Shown here one piece after another: positions 1-12,204 of a stretch of DNA of 64,000 bases. Within the stretch, counting starts at the first letter, position 1. Each line of letters opens with the position of its first letter. Made by a program: the position numbers and the translations under genes. The stretch spans positions 186,001 through 250,000 of the forward strand of contig SAUG01000063.1 of NCBI GenBank assembly GCA_011316305.1, written 5' to 3'. This DNA is from Rusavskia elegans (lineage: Eukaryota > Ascomycota > Lecanoromycetes > Teloschistales > Teloschistaceae). Below the pieces are notes generated by a model. The model ran no database searches. It was not told the origin of the DNA and saw only the letters and a list, made by a program, of their open reading frames with translations.

Positions 1-1738
1 ACCGCTGAGGCGCCTTGACCGGTTGCGAAAACAGCGCGGTGAGCAGTCTTTTCGACGTATTTCAAGACTTGGGATTTGGCTGTTCCCGGATCGCCGAGGA
101 GGAGGATGTTGATGTCTCCACGTATATTCAGTTTCCCTTGGGCCTCTTTGCTGACGCCGCCGAACAGTGATAAAGCGACGGCGGTCTTGATGTCGGTATG
201 GCCATAGATTGATGGAGCGATGGAAGCAATGATCTTATCTACAATCTTTGGATCACGGGATAGGGAGCGTATATCACGTTCGTCCTCTTCAGTGAGGCGG
301 AAACCAGCAAGTTGGTCGTGGGATTTGACGACGTGGTTCGCCTCAAGGATCGTAGCAAATACCGGAAAGCCATTGCGATTGTTGAGCTGGGCGTCGTAGT
401 TGTTGCGGTATATACCCGTCACTTCGATTTCCTCGCCGGGCTTTGCGGAGTCAATGAGGTCCCAAAGCAGGATAACTTCGCGATGGCGTGGCAAACGGCC
501 GGCAGGGACCGTACCGGGGGATTCTTGCAAAGTAAGTTTCTGGTAATTGCGGTAGATCGTTTTCTCGGAGTTGAGGGTGAAGGGGCCGCGGGATTGACAG
601 TTCTGACAGTAGGAAATTTTGACTTCGACATTGGACTCCTGTTGGAATGGACCGAGGGTTACCCCACATTTCGTACAGTCGAAGCGGACATATTTGAGTT
701 GAGGAAAGACGCCTGTCCGACGGGTGACCACTCCTGTGACGCGGACCAGGCAGTTGAGGTGCGTTTGGCGAAGTTGCCGAAGGGTGTAGTGAACTGGGAG
801 GTCAGAGATGCGCACATGGATTTCTGAATGTATTCGTTCATAGTCGGGATAGTGTAGCAGAGTGACATCCATGGCTACCTGGTCGAATATCTTCAGGACT
901 TCTGCGGGCGCATTGGCGAGGAAGTAGGCCAGGATAGCCTTTGATGCGGAGAGATGGTCGTAAGAAACTTCCAAGGACTCTGCATTGACTTCTCCCAGCG
1001 TGCGTACTCTGGTTCCGTAGACCGAGGTTCCATGCTCATCCGTGTACTCGGTCAGGAATGATTTGAACTCCCTGAAGATGGTTCGGTACACTGCCGGCAG
1101 CGCAACCCAATCCGTCAGACTTGAAGCCTTGACATCTTGTAGAGTCTCCAAGGAAAGCTCTTCTTCCATGATATCATCAGCCATATCTTCGTCTTCTTGA
1201 TCCTCGTCATAGTGATGTCTCCTTCTTCGCGGTTGTCTGGTCAAATCAACTTCAGCGTCCTCATCCTCGTCCTGCAGGAAAGCAGCCGGCATGCGCCTTC
1301 GTCGAGCAAGCTCCCGATCACGCTTATTCAACCGAGATTCTAGCTGTCTCCGTGTTGCAGCATCGAGCTCTTCGTAATCGCCTTCATCATCGATATCCGC
1401 ACCAACATAAGCGTCGTTCTCTCGTACCCGATAATCTCGCTCAAAGTTGTCGGCGAAGAGATCAATGCCGGCCTCGTCTTCGGCCATTTCATCCGCATCA
1501 TCGATATCGCCAATAAGATCAGCGTCCGGGTCAAGACCATCGTCGTCGTCATCATCTGGTGGTGCAATAGGGGGAGAAGAGGGAGGGGCTGGCGCAGATT
1601 AGTCGCAGTGGTAATGGCATTGACGCTCCACTTACGGCTTGAGGGAGCAACAACAGAGGATGTCGCTAGTTCATCATCATCTGGTTCTCTGTCTCGTTTC
1701 CTTCTGCCTCCAGTGACTCCTCGATTGGCAGCGGACAT
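1..1738 (-). CDS. mcm2: DNA replication licensing factor Mcm2, 5' part (runs off window edge)
   Basis: Subunit of the MCM2-7 replicative helicase that unwinds origins in the nucleus. Exon 1 is 1738..1636 and exon 2 runs from 1588 to the window edge; a 47-bp GT/AG intron lies between. About 563 residues are present, so roughly the C-terminal third is missing. An acidic, Arg-rich N-terminus contains GIDLFADNFERDYR, typical of Mcm2. The zinc finger has CTKC (about residue 335) and CQNC (about 360). The MCM ATPase core starts near residue 450 and the Walker A motif GDPGTAKS is near residue 535. Exon 2 is open all the way to the edge. The start is the first ATG giving the usual MSAANRG-like opening. 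Upstream lies an ACGCGT box, fitting S-phase control by MBF. Identity is clear from the Mcm2-specific N-terminus as well as the MCM core. Confidence 0.96.
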
Positions 1739-1914
1739 GTTGGGTCGCAGTGGAGAACTGTTGGAGTGTCAGAACAGGTGGATCAAGGTCAGAATGGTTG
1801 AAGATGGAGATGTTACCTCATTGTGAAGATGTCCCACGGCTTGTCATAGGATCTGTTGACTTCTGGACGAGCACTGTCAGCGAGAGTGAAGTGAAGAAAG
1901 GGAGAGCGGCTCAG

Positions 1915-1920
1915 ACGCGT
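1915..1920. promoter_or_regulatory. MCB box (ACGCGT) upstream of mcm2
   Basis: The palindrome ACGCGT lies 177 bp before the mcm2 start codon. It is the known binding site of the MBF cell-cycle factor, whose DNA-binding subunit is encoded at 42080-44291. A further GCGCGT lies at 1935-1940. Function is inferred from the motif and from MCM2 being an MBF target in yeasts. Confidence 0.55.
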
Positions 1921-1961
1921 TCTAACGTGTCAAAGCGCGTGCAGGCTGAAACCAAATTACT

Positions 1962-1997
1962 ACGGTCGGCGGCAGATACTAGATTCCGCAGTTCTAT
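1962..1997 (+). repeat. Short dispersed repeat, copy 1
   Basis: Shares ACGGTCGGCGGCAGA followed by CGCAGTTCTAT (with CCGCAGTTCTAT here) with 22311-22347. Both copies lie close upstream of genes, mcm2 and the UBR7-like gene, but in opposite orientation to gene direction. Origin unknown. Confidence 0.5.
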
Positions 1998-2849
1998 GCA
2001 AGGTGCAGAGGTAACTGTTTTAGGTAACGTTCCCCTCGCCGCCCTTAAACCTAAAAGATCCAGCTTTGAAGCGCCTTCCTCTGCCTAATTGTTGGATCCA
2101 AGAAGGGGAAAACCGAAGAACGGACTAGGACTGATCGAGGCCTGCACGAGAAAGTCGATTACCCATCCAAGTAACTCGAGGCTGGCGCTAGTCATGTGTA
2201 ACTTTCCTCCCCGCAAATAGAGTCGATCACTCCACGAGGAACGGGCGCGGAGAACCTGGTGACAGCTGAACTCAAAAGTGGTCCTTGGGACTGGGTCATG
2301 ATGCACGTCATGTCCTGAGAAATCTCTCTTCTTCCTGAACGATTGCTATCCTTTTCTTTCTTCGCCTTAATACTTTTGCCACTGCACCGTGCATTTTGCT
2401 TCTAGTGGCTCGTGTCAGCAGCCACTGTACTCCGTAGATGCGCCGGTGCTGTGTCCTGAAAAGGGGCGGTCAGATTGTCCGCGGCTGAGAGCCAGATACG
2501 TAGCACCAATCACGGGTCTTTCTAAGCCGTCAATCATCACCTCGGGGACTGGAGGGACAACAGAGCCCGACTACAAAAACCCTCGGTCTGAAAGAAACAG
2601 TCGAGGCTCACGCCAAATCGCAACGCGGTCAGACTCTTGATCCGCACATGTCCTGTTACAACACCCTCAGGACCTGCACAGTATGTATCTACAGGTTCAG
2701 ATAAGCAAGCAATACGAGGTCAGAGGGTTGCTTCTCTAAAACAACTCGGCAGGGGTGTGGACAATTTTCCGGCCAACCGGCGGCCACGCGACGCGAGCTG
2801 CATACGAAGCTAAATTAAGGTAGGCTGAGGCGGCCTGCATGGCCGATTA

Positions 2850-2962
2850 CCCCAGGGGAAACAAAGAGTGATAAAACGTGATTTTCCCCGTACTACCTAC
2901 CTAAATTTTACAGCGAAATCCTAAGACCTCTACTACCTATATTTTAACCTCTACTACTACCG
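2850..2962 (+). repeat. Left terminal inverted repeat of the outer DNA transposon
   Basis: Pairs with 14477-14589 in inverted orientation over about 110 bp. The first 40 bases keep CA and TG dinucleotides; beyond that, differences between the arms are mostly C/T or G/A, as RIP produces. Confidence 0.88.
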
Positions 2963-4256
2963 TTAAATCGGTTAAATATACCTAATATAGTAATTCTAAA
3001 GCTATTATTTATTATATATTCTAATATTTTTAGTAGAACTAATAGAATAGATATTAAAATAGGATTCGCCGCTACTATCGGCTATTATATATAAAACTAT
3101 ACTCTTTTTTTTTTCTTTTTTTTTTCTTTTATTAACCGTAATATATTACTTTATAGCTAAAAATAGGAAGCGATTATTACCGATATAGAAAATCTATATT
3201 ATTTAGTTTCTATTTAATAGTATTCGACCCGATAATATTACTACTAAAGAGGATGATAGTATTACTACCGTATATTATATTAAATATAATCTTTAAATAT
3301 ATAGAAGCTATAAATATAAATAAATAAAAAAATTTAGTCGATATTCTAAATTTAAAGATTATATAAAAAAGATATTAAAAAAGTATTTAAAATACTATCT
3401 AGATTTTTATTTATATAAGATATAGAAATTTTTTTTTAATAAATTTAGTATAGTAGTTAGTACTAGGCGAATCGGCTAGGATCTAAAAATAATAAAAATT
3501 AGTAGAAAATTATTATAGTAAAAAACGAAAGAATAATCGAAAATCTTTTATAAATATTATATTTTTACTATCGGTATCTACCGCTATAATTAATTTATAT
3601 ACTTCGATAAAAAATAGCTAATAAATATATATTTTATTATAAATATAAATAGTCCGAATTTAATATAAAGCCGATAGTCTGAATATTTCTTTATTATTTA
3701 TAGTAATATAGTATTTTCTTTATTTATTATTCGGACGCTCTATTAATATATATAATCTACTATAGTAGAATTAAAATCTACCGTTTTAAATAGTTTCTAG
3801 AATAGTAGGTCTTTTTATTATATAATCTCTATTCTAATCCGAAGTTAGTATTTATCTTAAATAACTGCTTTATATATAAAAATTAGAAAGTTAAAAACCT
3901 CTATAGTAGTTATAGAATAAAAATCTAGTACTTACCGCTCTATTTATCTAACTATAATTCTATTAAAAAGTTTTTTTTAATCTTTAAAATCTAGATAAAG
4001 AAGTACTATATAGCCTTTAATATAATAATATTTTATAAATTCTTTTAAATAGGTATTAAGATTTATAATAGTGCTAAAAAGGCTCGAAGCTACTTCGTTT
4101 ATTCCGGGTATTTAAAACAGGTTAGCGATAAGATAGTAGATCACGAATATTTAAATAATATCGATATTAAATAGAGCGATTAGCTTAAAAAAGAAAGTAA
4201 AGATAAAAAAGAAAGTAAAAATAAGAATTAAATATATAGAGGGGATATAGTACTAA
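2963..4256. pseudogene. Left body of the outer transposon, degenerate coding remnant
   Basis: A+T-rich and CA/TG-depleted, with stops in all frames. On the plus strand a longer readable stretch ends in a lysine/serine-rich tail (KKESKDKKESKNKN) and a TAA near 4231, just before the small inverted-repeat element. This looks like the C-terminus of a former transposon protein. No family can be named. Confidence 0.4.
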
Positions 4257-4744
4257 AAATACTAAACCCGCCCGGATATAATACTATAATATTTTTAATA
4301 ATTTACTACTAATATTAAAATCCCTCGATTTTTATTATTTTTAATTCTATAGATAGTATATAATAAGTTCTATAACTTTATTATATATTATTTTATCTAA
4401 ATTAATTAGTCTGGCTTTATATATTAAATATAGAGAGTTAATAGTTTTTAATAGTCTAAAGTTCTATAGTAATCTTGTCCTAAATAAACGTTATTAAACG
4501 CGGTTTATAAAAGCTTAATTAGCTGGTTTAAACTATTAGGCGCGGTAGATCGGCCGTAGAACTTTATACGAGGTTACTTTATTAAAAGTATTAGAATCTA
4601 TATAAGGTCTTATAAAGGCTATATATTAGTTTAATTAAAAGACTTTATATAATTTAATTATAGAATTTATTAAACGTTTTCGATAGATTTAAAAATTATA
4701 AAAATCGAGCGATTTTTATATTAGTAGTAAATTATTAAATATAT

Positions 4745-4959
4745 TGTAGAATTCCAAGCTGATTTCCTATAACTATAGAGAAGTAAGGCATTTATATATA
4801 TAAGTATTTCCACGCTAGATCTATATCCGCTTCTATACCCGCTTTTATAATTAGTAACCGAATTAGTTAGTATCCGAATTCGTATATAACTATATAATCT
4901 AGATATATATTCTATAATTCTTTAAGCCGTTTATATAGTTTAAAACTCTAACTACTATA
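4745..4959 (-). repeat. 3' LTR of the Gypsy element
   Basis: 215 bp, starting TGTAGAATTCC on the plus strand and matching 11954-12168. It lies next to the purine tract, downstream of integrase on the minus strand, as expected for the 3' LTR. Confidence 0.88.
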
Positions 4960-4972
4960 CTTTTCCCTTTCT
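4960..4972 (-). other. Polypurine tract of the Gypsy element
   Basis: On the minus strand AGAAAGGGAAAAG directly abuts the 3' LTR. This is the usual place and composition of the plus-strand primer site for LTR retrotransposons. A primer binding site next to the 5' LTR (below 11954) is too altered to match to a tRNA. Confidence 0.7.
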
Positions 4973-6999
4973 AAATAAAATATAGAGGGAAGTAAATATT
5001 TTCTAAAGCTAAGTAGTAATAGAAATAAAACTATAACTAGTAATAACGAGTAAAGTAAAGCGAGGAGTAAAAATTTACTTTTATATAATTTATATAGAAG
5101 TAAATAAATATATTAGCGGGAACTCGCTATCGACTATTATAATTTCGAACTTTTTAACTCTCGGAGTTTTTCCTCTTAATAATATTATCGATTATCTACT
5201 CTAATAATAGTAATAATAACTATTATAGTATACTATACCTAATCTAGCGGCGGTTAGAATTATTATAAAATCCTTATAGAGTAATAGATAGCGAGCTAAT
5301 AAAGCAGTAATTATTATTTATAAAGATAATTACTATCTTTATATAGTAATAGATACTATAAATTAGACTATTTAATAGAAATATCGCTTATATTAGTAGT
5401 TCCGTTAACTCGTCTCGGGAAACGTTACCTTTTCTAATAATTTCCGGCGCTAAAATATCGAAATTCGTATAGAATATTTCGGTAAATTTAGCCGATTTAT
5501 CTAGATTATATATCTATAAAAGCTTAATATTATTTTTATATAAATAAGTCGTTCCTTAGATATATATAACCTACTTTTTTTCGAGCGACTAATCTTATTC
5601 TAGCTATATAGAATTTAAACGAGTAAGTTTTATAGCTTTTATACTAGTAATATTACTTATCTCTTCGTATACTACGTAAGTATACGATAGGAATTCGGAG
5701 GTATATATAATAACTACTTATAGAGGTACCGCTAAAGTAAATATCTATATTTATTTTTATATAAATTATAATCTATAGTCGGTATAGAGTTTCTATTATA
5801 GATATAGATCCTATAATCTCCTAGAAAACGAGCAGGTATAAGAGCTAGAAGCCGTATAGATAATAATTCTATACTACTTCTTCCTATTCCGCTATAGCTA
5901 CATTAATTATTATCGAAGCGAATTATAGACTATAATATTTTTCTATCCGATTTCCTATAAAGTAATAGGGACTTTAGCCTTCTAGCTTTATCTTTCTAGT
6001 CTACTATTAATAATTCTAATAGACTTGGATACGAGGATAAATTTTCTATAACCTAAACCGAAACCTTATTAGTAAATATAGTTAAAAGAAGAAGAGCTAG
6101 TAGTCGTCTATTAGTTAGATTTCTATTATATATATTAAGGGCTATAAACTCGTTTAACTATATATTTTTATCGGATACTAATTATACGTAATTAGATTTT
6201 TAGCTCGGCCCTATATTTTTTTAAGAATCGTCTTTTTTCTTTTTAGCGCTTTCGGGCCTAGAAAGTATACTATTTTTACTAGCTGTTCCTATTAGCGTCC
6301 GTACAGCTTGCCGTAAGGCCCGCTATATATATACCTTTAAGGTATAGTATATAGCGGCTTAATATTAAATAGACCGGTTTTAGAGTAAAAAGGAATATAA
6401 ATATATAGACCTCGACTTTACTAACAAGGATCGTTCTAGTTTTTAATAGAAATATCGGCCCTATCGAAAGCAATAGATATACTAAAACTAAAAAGTAGTA
6501 GATAGTTATTTAGATTTCGGTATAGCTATATTTAAGGTATAATAATTATATTATAAAGGGCGGTCCTATTATATCTCCGCTTTATACTAGAATATAAGAA
6601 AGTCTAATTTGCCGAACTTTCGATTTAAATTTTTCTAATTAAGGAATATATATTATACGTATCCTAGAATAAAAGACTATATCTAAAATTCTTATTAAAT
6701 CTTTATTAAATATAATTTCGTAAACTAGTAAAAAGCTCCGTTTTAACGTTACTTTAAGATTATTTATATCTTTATTTACTCTTTATTCTATAGGAAATTA
6801 ACAAGAATAACTTTTTTTTAAAATAAATAAAAAGTAAAGATATCGTATCTAATTTAAAATTAAAATATATTTTAATATATATAAATATATAAAATAATAA
6901 ATAAAATTAAAAACCTAATTAATTTCTCTTTTTCCTAGAAATTTATACTTTATCGTCGCCTTTTTCGTAGAGATTATTTTTAGGTATAGATTTAAATTT

Positions 7000-9900
7000 A
7001 GATAAATAATTATTATCTAGATTCTCCGCTAGCTTTAGTTTATAAAACCTTTTTCGCTTACGCTTTCCGCCTAGCGGAAGCTGCTTTACGGTAATTTTTC
7101 TTAGTCTTCTATACCTATAAGGTATTTTCTATCTAATAGTAATATCTTTTTCTATAAAGTATTTCTTTATATAATCTCTACTAATTAGATATTTATTAGC
7201 TAATTTACTAGGAGATTTTAGAATATAGATATTTAAAATCTCCGTTTAAATAACCTTATATAGACTATACTAGTTAATCTCGAATTTTTAAAATTACTTA
7301 GTCCTAATTAAAGCTAAATCCCCTTTAATAAAGGTATTATCTTTTACCTTTAAATTCTATATCTTTTTATTAGTTTTTACTTATACTATTATATTCTTAA
7401 ATATCTTAATTTAATCGCGCGAAAGAAACGACGTAGGATTAATTCTTTTATTATATCCTTTTAGAAAAAGGCTAGAAGTATTAATCGGTAGTATCGGGTT
7501 AATATTATAAAATAAATAAAAGAGTAAAAATCTAGTAATTATATATATATAAATACGCGTAGTAAATAGAGCCTAGTTTAAATAAAGATTCTAAATCTTT
7601 CTCGGCTACCTGATATAGTATTTAGTAAATATTTTCCCGAAAACTCTATTAAACCTTTCGATAGTACTATTTATTTATAGATAATAAAGCGTTATACCTC
7701 GATACTTAACTTCTAGTAGGCGGTATACCTCGTTTATAGCTAAAGCCTAAAGATTTATACTTCGATTAGTAATAATTTCCTTCGGAAAGCTATAATTACG
7801 GTAAATCCGATAGATAATAAATTCGGCTAGTATTTCTACTATTATATTTAGAAGTAACTAAGCTATAGACTATCTAATAATATAGTTAATTATAGTTATA
7901 ATCTATTTATTACCCTAGTTAATTTCTAGTAAAGGATCGATAAAATCGAATTTCTAGTATTTAAAAGGATTTAACCTATCTTTCTAAATACTAGAAGGAT
8001 ATATTATATCCCGTTTAATATTATAAAAGATAGTAGTAAACTGGTATTCGGGATAGTATTTAATATAATACTTGATATCTTTTTTTATCTCGAGCTACTA
8101 CTATTTTATACGAATAATATCTATTATTATTTTATATAAATAGTAACTATATTATTTATAGATATAATCTACGAAATTTATATAAGCCTATACTAGAATA
8201 TAGGGTACTTAACTATTCTATAGTAAGTTCCGGTACTATACTATATTATCTTTAATTCGGAAATAGTATTTATATTTCTCTAAAGTAGTCTTTATTTTCG
8301 GATCGTTAGATAGAGTTCTAGATTCTATATAAACTCTAATAGCGTCGTTAAATAAAATCGTATAATTATCGATTTCGCCGATAAGTAACTAAAAGTCTCC
8401 TTTTTAGTTTAGAATATCCGCTACTATTATTTTACTGCCCGACTTATACTTAATATTAAATTTATACTCTCTAAACTCCGCGAGCTAGTAAGCGAGGCTT
8501 CTAGAAGATTTAATAGTAGTTTTAAGGTATTATAAACCTGTATAATCTGTCCTAATAGTTATAGTTATTCCGTTTTCGATATAATAATACTATCGTTATA
8601 GAGATTCCTTAATAATAAGAAGCTTTCGTTCGTAGATAGCGTAGTTATATTCTACCGATATAAATACCTTGCTTTCGAAAATAATAGGCTACTTAATACT
8701 ATTAGTATTAATTTAATAGAAAATAGCGTCCTATCTAAAATTAGAAGTATCTATTTTAATAATAAAAGGTAGAATTATATTAGACTAAATAAATACTTTA
8801 TCGTTTATTATAATATTTTTAATTAGTTTATATATATTTTGAGCTAAAAAATTTATTTAAATTAGTTTATATTTTTTACCTTCCGAGTTTTAAATTAATT
8901 TATAGAGAGGTCCGTATATTAAGGCGAAATCTTTTATAAATCTCCGGTAATAAATATATAATTCTAAAAAGGATCGTATATCGTATACTATTTATAGCGG
9001 CGGCTAGTTTCTAATAGCTTTTATTTTTACTATATTTATACGGACTTTTCTATTACTAATAATATATCCGTAGAATTTAATATACTTTTAGAAAAATAGA
9101 TACTTCGAAGGTTTCGCGAATAGTTAGTTCTTTTTAAGTACTTCTATAATAGCTTTAATATACTATAGGTACTCCTCTTTATTCTTTAAATAGATTAAGA
9201 TATTATCGAAGTAAATAACTATAAAATCGTCGAATAATAGCCTAAGTATATTATTTATTATAGTTTAAAATATTATAGGTACGTTTATTAACTTAAATAG
9301 TATAACTAAGAACTTATATTTACTAGCTTTAGTATTAAAAGTTATCTTTATATAATCTATTTCGATAATATTAATCTACTAGTAATCGCTTATTAGATTA
9401 ATTTTATTAAAGTACTTCGCTATCCTAATAATATCTAAATAATCTTAAATTTTAGGTAATAAATACCTATTTTTTATAGTTATACTATTAAAGCCCCGGT
9501 AGTCGATATATATATACTAGCTGCCGTCTTTCTTCTTAATAAAAAGAATAGGCGCGCCCTAAAAAAATTAACTTAGTCGAATTAATTTTTATTTAGTAAA
9601 ATATTTAATCTAACGCTTCTATTCCTAAATCTACTTAGAAGATAAACTATAATAAACTCGATTAATAGATCGAATATTGCCGGTTTTAATTATATAATCT
9701 AATAGCCTTTCTAGTAGTAGTTTTATCGGAAGGTTATTTTAAAAATAATCCAGAAATTTTAGGCCGAGAATTCTATCTAGTTCTATATAGCCTATCGTCT
9801 TCTAGACCGGATTAAATTATTTCGGAAAATTAGGTTCGTTTTATATAATATATAGATAGGTCTATATACCTTTTCTAATAAATTATTTAAACCTTCTAAA

Positions 9901-10300
9901 ATTAATTTCGAAAAATTCGGTCGGGGTATTTTTAAAAAGTTATAAGCGATATATATTTAAGGCGCTATATAACTGATATATAATTCTATCTTTCTAGATT
10001 CGTATTTCTAGGATATTATAGTTAGGTATTAAATTATATTACTTTTAGAAATCTTTTCCGAAAATTAAATTATAGTTTATATCTAGTACTATATAAAAAG
10101 TAGTAGTAAAAAAGATTCTATAAAACTATAAGAGCTCCATTACTTCTAAAATATCTATAGTTTTATTACTTTCGAGCTATATTCTATCCGTTAACTACTA
10201 AAGCTTTAATCCTAGTAGATTAATAATACGCCTAGCGATAAAGCAGTTAGTAGTACCTAAATTAGTAAAAATTTTAAAGCGATTTCTATTAATTTCTAAA
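7000..10300 (-). pseudogene. Gypsy pol remnant: protease, RT, RNase H, integrase
   Basis: Minus-strand translation shows a damaged protease active site near 10205-10260 (NLGTTNCFIA). The RT fingers lie at 9485-9555 (KKDGS, stop, then IDYRGFN) and the RT catalytic block at 9181-9240 (FIVIYFDNILIY, with the second Asp changed to Asn). RNase H remains lie at about 8560-8790 (VEYNYAIYERKLLIIKESL) and integrase core at about 7630-7790, ending ERFNRVFG. Stops (Trp or Gln codons to TAG/TAA) break every domain. Domain order is that of Ty3/Gypsy. Limits are approximate. Confidence 0.85.
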
Positions 10301-11900
10301 TTAAACCGTATTTATTTATTAAATCCCGGTATTTAATCTATATATAAAAGTTGCTTTCTATTTTATATATTTTTAGGCGACGGTATTATATCGCGGGAAG
10401 TAGTTAAAGCCTTCTCCGGTATTTTTTTAGAGATTATCTCTAACTCTTCGATCCGTACTTTAACTAGGCTAAGCTATTTCTCTACTATTAAAAGCTTTAT
10501 ATTAACGCTGTATATATACCCGGATACGTATAATACTAAGTATTTCCTAATAACCTATTATTAGCGGTCGCTGATAGACCTTTCCTTTCGGAAAAGGTCC
10601 AGTTTTCGGGAGTATATTCTAGAATATAAACGCTCCGGTAATCTCTTTTATAATAGCTAGGCTTTCTATAATTATAGTATTTATTAGAGCTATTAGACCC
10701 CCCTCGTCTACCTTTTCCTCTTCGATTACTTCGGTTACGGCCGCGGCTGCTTCGACTACTTTAACTACTAGTATCTATAGAGTTAATCTCGGCGGTACTA
10801 GACTATTTAACTATTAAAGAAGCTATAGTACCCCGGTTATTATAACGTTTAGTAGTAACCTTTTTAAATATTATTATAGCGTTTATAATATTCGTAAAGC
10901 TTACTAGTTCTCTACTTTATTATTATAAAGTGAAATACTTTTTAGTAGCTATCTAGATATTAGGTTTTAGATAATCGATAAAATACCTTAAAGTAGTATA
11001 CTTGCTAATTTTACTTTTAATATCTATATATAATTTAATAAAAGTAGAGTAGTAGTTTTTAATATCGCTAAATTTCTTATTCTAGGCTAATCTACGCTAA
11101 ATAGCTAAAGTATTTTCTATAAAATTCAATTTATCCTATTATTCTAAAAAAGCCTTTTTAAAGTATTTTTAAAAGTTTTTATCTAGGTTAGAAATCTGTT
11201 TAACGTACTACGGTTTAGTATTATTAATAAAATATTAACTACTATAGAAAACGGGGTCCGCGATAGTTATACTATAAAATAAGTAGTAGTATTTATAGCG
11301 GCGGAGCTAGATATAGACGATATAATAGTTATATTTATAACTTTTAAAATTAGGAAGCTTTTTATTATAGATATTTTATATTATATAGGCTATAAAAATA
11401 TTAAATATATTAGAAGAAATAGACCTATATAATAGCGGATTAGGGTTTCTACTAAAAAGATCTAGTAGCTCTAGATTAGAGCTACTATAACGGGAACGAT
11501 AACGATCGGAACCGGTATAACTACTCCTACGGTTTATACGAAGACGACTAAAGGGTCGGTTATATCTATTACTAGGCCTATCTTTATTATCGCTATTATA
11601 AGAATTGTTATTTCCGGGAATACCTAAGGTACTCCCGAGACTAACGCCTTTTCTAGGAATATCTTTTTCTACGGTAGAGATAGTAGCGAATTAGGCTGTA
11701 AGCAAGTTATTTAAGGAAATCCTATAATAGGACTTCTAGTTTATATAAATTTTAGAAAAGGCTGTATTTTTATTATATACCGTTATTCGTTCTATACTAG
11801 CGCCGAATTAAAGGTAGAGAAAATATCTTATTTAGAAACTTATATTCGAGCTTAGAGAATCTCGTTTATAAAGGTAGGTAAAACCGGTTTAAAAAAACTT
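10301..11900 (-). pseudogene. Gypsy gag remnant with mutated zinc knuckle
   Basis: At 10636-10680 the minus strand reads YYNYRKPSYYKRDYR. The spacing is that of a CCHC zinc knuckle, but all Cys and the His positions read Tyr, and Gly reads Ser or Arg. Each change is one G-to-A or C-to-T step, the RIP signature. The rest is too mutated to align by eye. Confidence 0.7.
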
Positions 11901-11953
11901 TAATAATAGGGTAAAATTAGATCGTTTATAGCCTAAAAGCTTATTACTACTAG

Positions 11954-12168
11954 TATAGAATTCCAAGTTAATTTCCTATAACTATAGAAAAGTAAGGTAT
12001 TTATATATATAAATATCTCTATACTAGATCTATACCTGCTTTTATACCCGCTTTTATAATTAGTAACCGAATTAGTTAGTATCCGAATTCGTATATAACT
12101 ATATAATCTAAATATATATTCTATAATCTTTTAAATCGTTCGTATGGTTTAGAACCCTGACCACTACA
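11954..12168 (-). repeat. 5' LTR of the Gypsy element
   Basis: 215 bp, matching 4745-4959 along its full length; differences are nearly all transitions. It keeps an intact ACTACA end on the plus strand, while its other end reads TATAGAATTCC where the sister LTR has TGTAGAATTCC. It is the 5' LTR because pol lies on the minus strand. Confidence 0.88.
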
Positions 12169-12204
12169 ATATTATAATATTACGCCCGGGCGGGCTTAGT
12201 ATTC

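Larger units (their letters stand above)
1739..2849. other. Intergenic: mcm2 promoter and flank of the transposon block
   Basis: Normal base composition and no ORF with a recognisable product; the open frames at 1750-2088 and 2389-2640 resemble no known family. The proximal part is the mcm2 promoter and 5' UTR. A 36-bp sequence at 1962-1997 recurs at 22311-22347, just before the UBR7-like gene. The dinucleotide TA at 2848-2849 is the left target-site duplication of the transposon that follows. Confidence 0.5.
4745..12168 (-). mobile_element. Gypsy-type (Ty3) LTR retrotransposon, RIP-inactivated
   Basis: The 7,424-bp element is bounded by two 215-bp LTRs and flanked by ATAT (4741-4744 and 12169-12172). 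Reading the minus strand, the order is 5' LTR, gag with a zinc knuckle, protease, reverse transcriptase, RNase H and integrase, then a polypurine tract and the 3' LTR. Integrase after RNase H is the Gypsy order. All domains are recognisable but broken by stops and by codon changes of the C-to-T/G-to-A type. No intact frame remains, so the copy is dead. Confidence 0.9.
4257..12204. mobile_element. Small non-autonomous inverted-repeat element (about 520 bp), split by the Gypsy insertion
   Basis: The arm at 4257-4336 (AATACTAAACCCGCCCGG inward) is the reverse complement of a second arm made of 4697-4744 joined to 12173-12204. Removing the Gypsy element and one copy of ATAT makes the two 80-bp arms align without gaps. 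The remaining body is 4257-4744 plus 12173-12204, about 520 bp, with no coding frame: a MITE-like structure. Its own target-site duplication could not be fixed, as the flanks are mutated. It sits inside the outer DNA transposon. Confidence 0.7.

Noticed and set aside
312..827. 171-codon open frame on the plus strand
   Set aside because: Antisense to the MCM2 zinc finger and ATPase region, whose protein is unmistakable on the minus strand.
2389..2640. 83-codon plus-strand frame
   Set aside because: No similarity recognised and no splice or context support.
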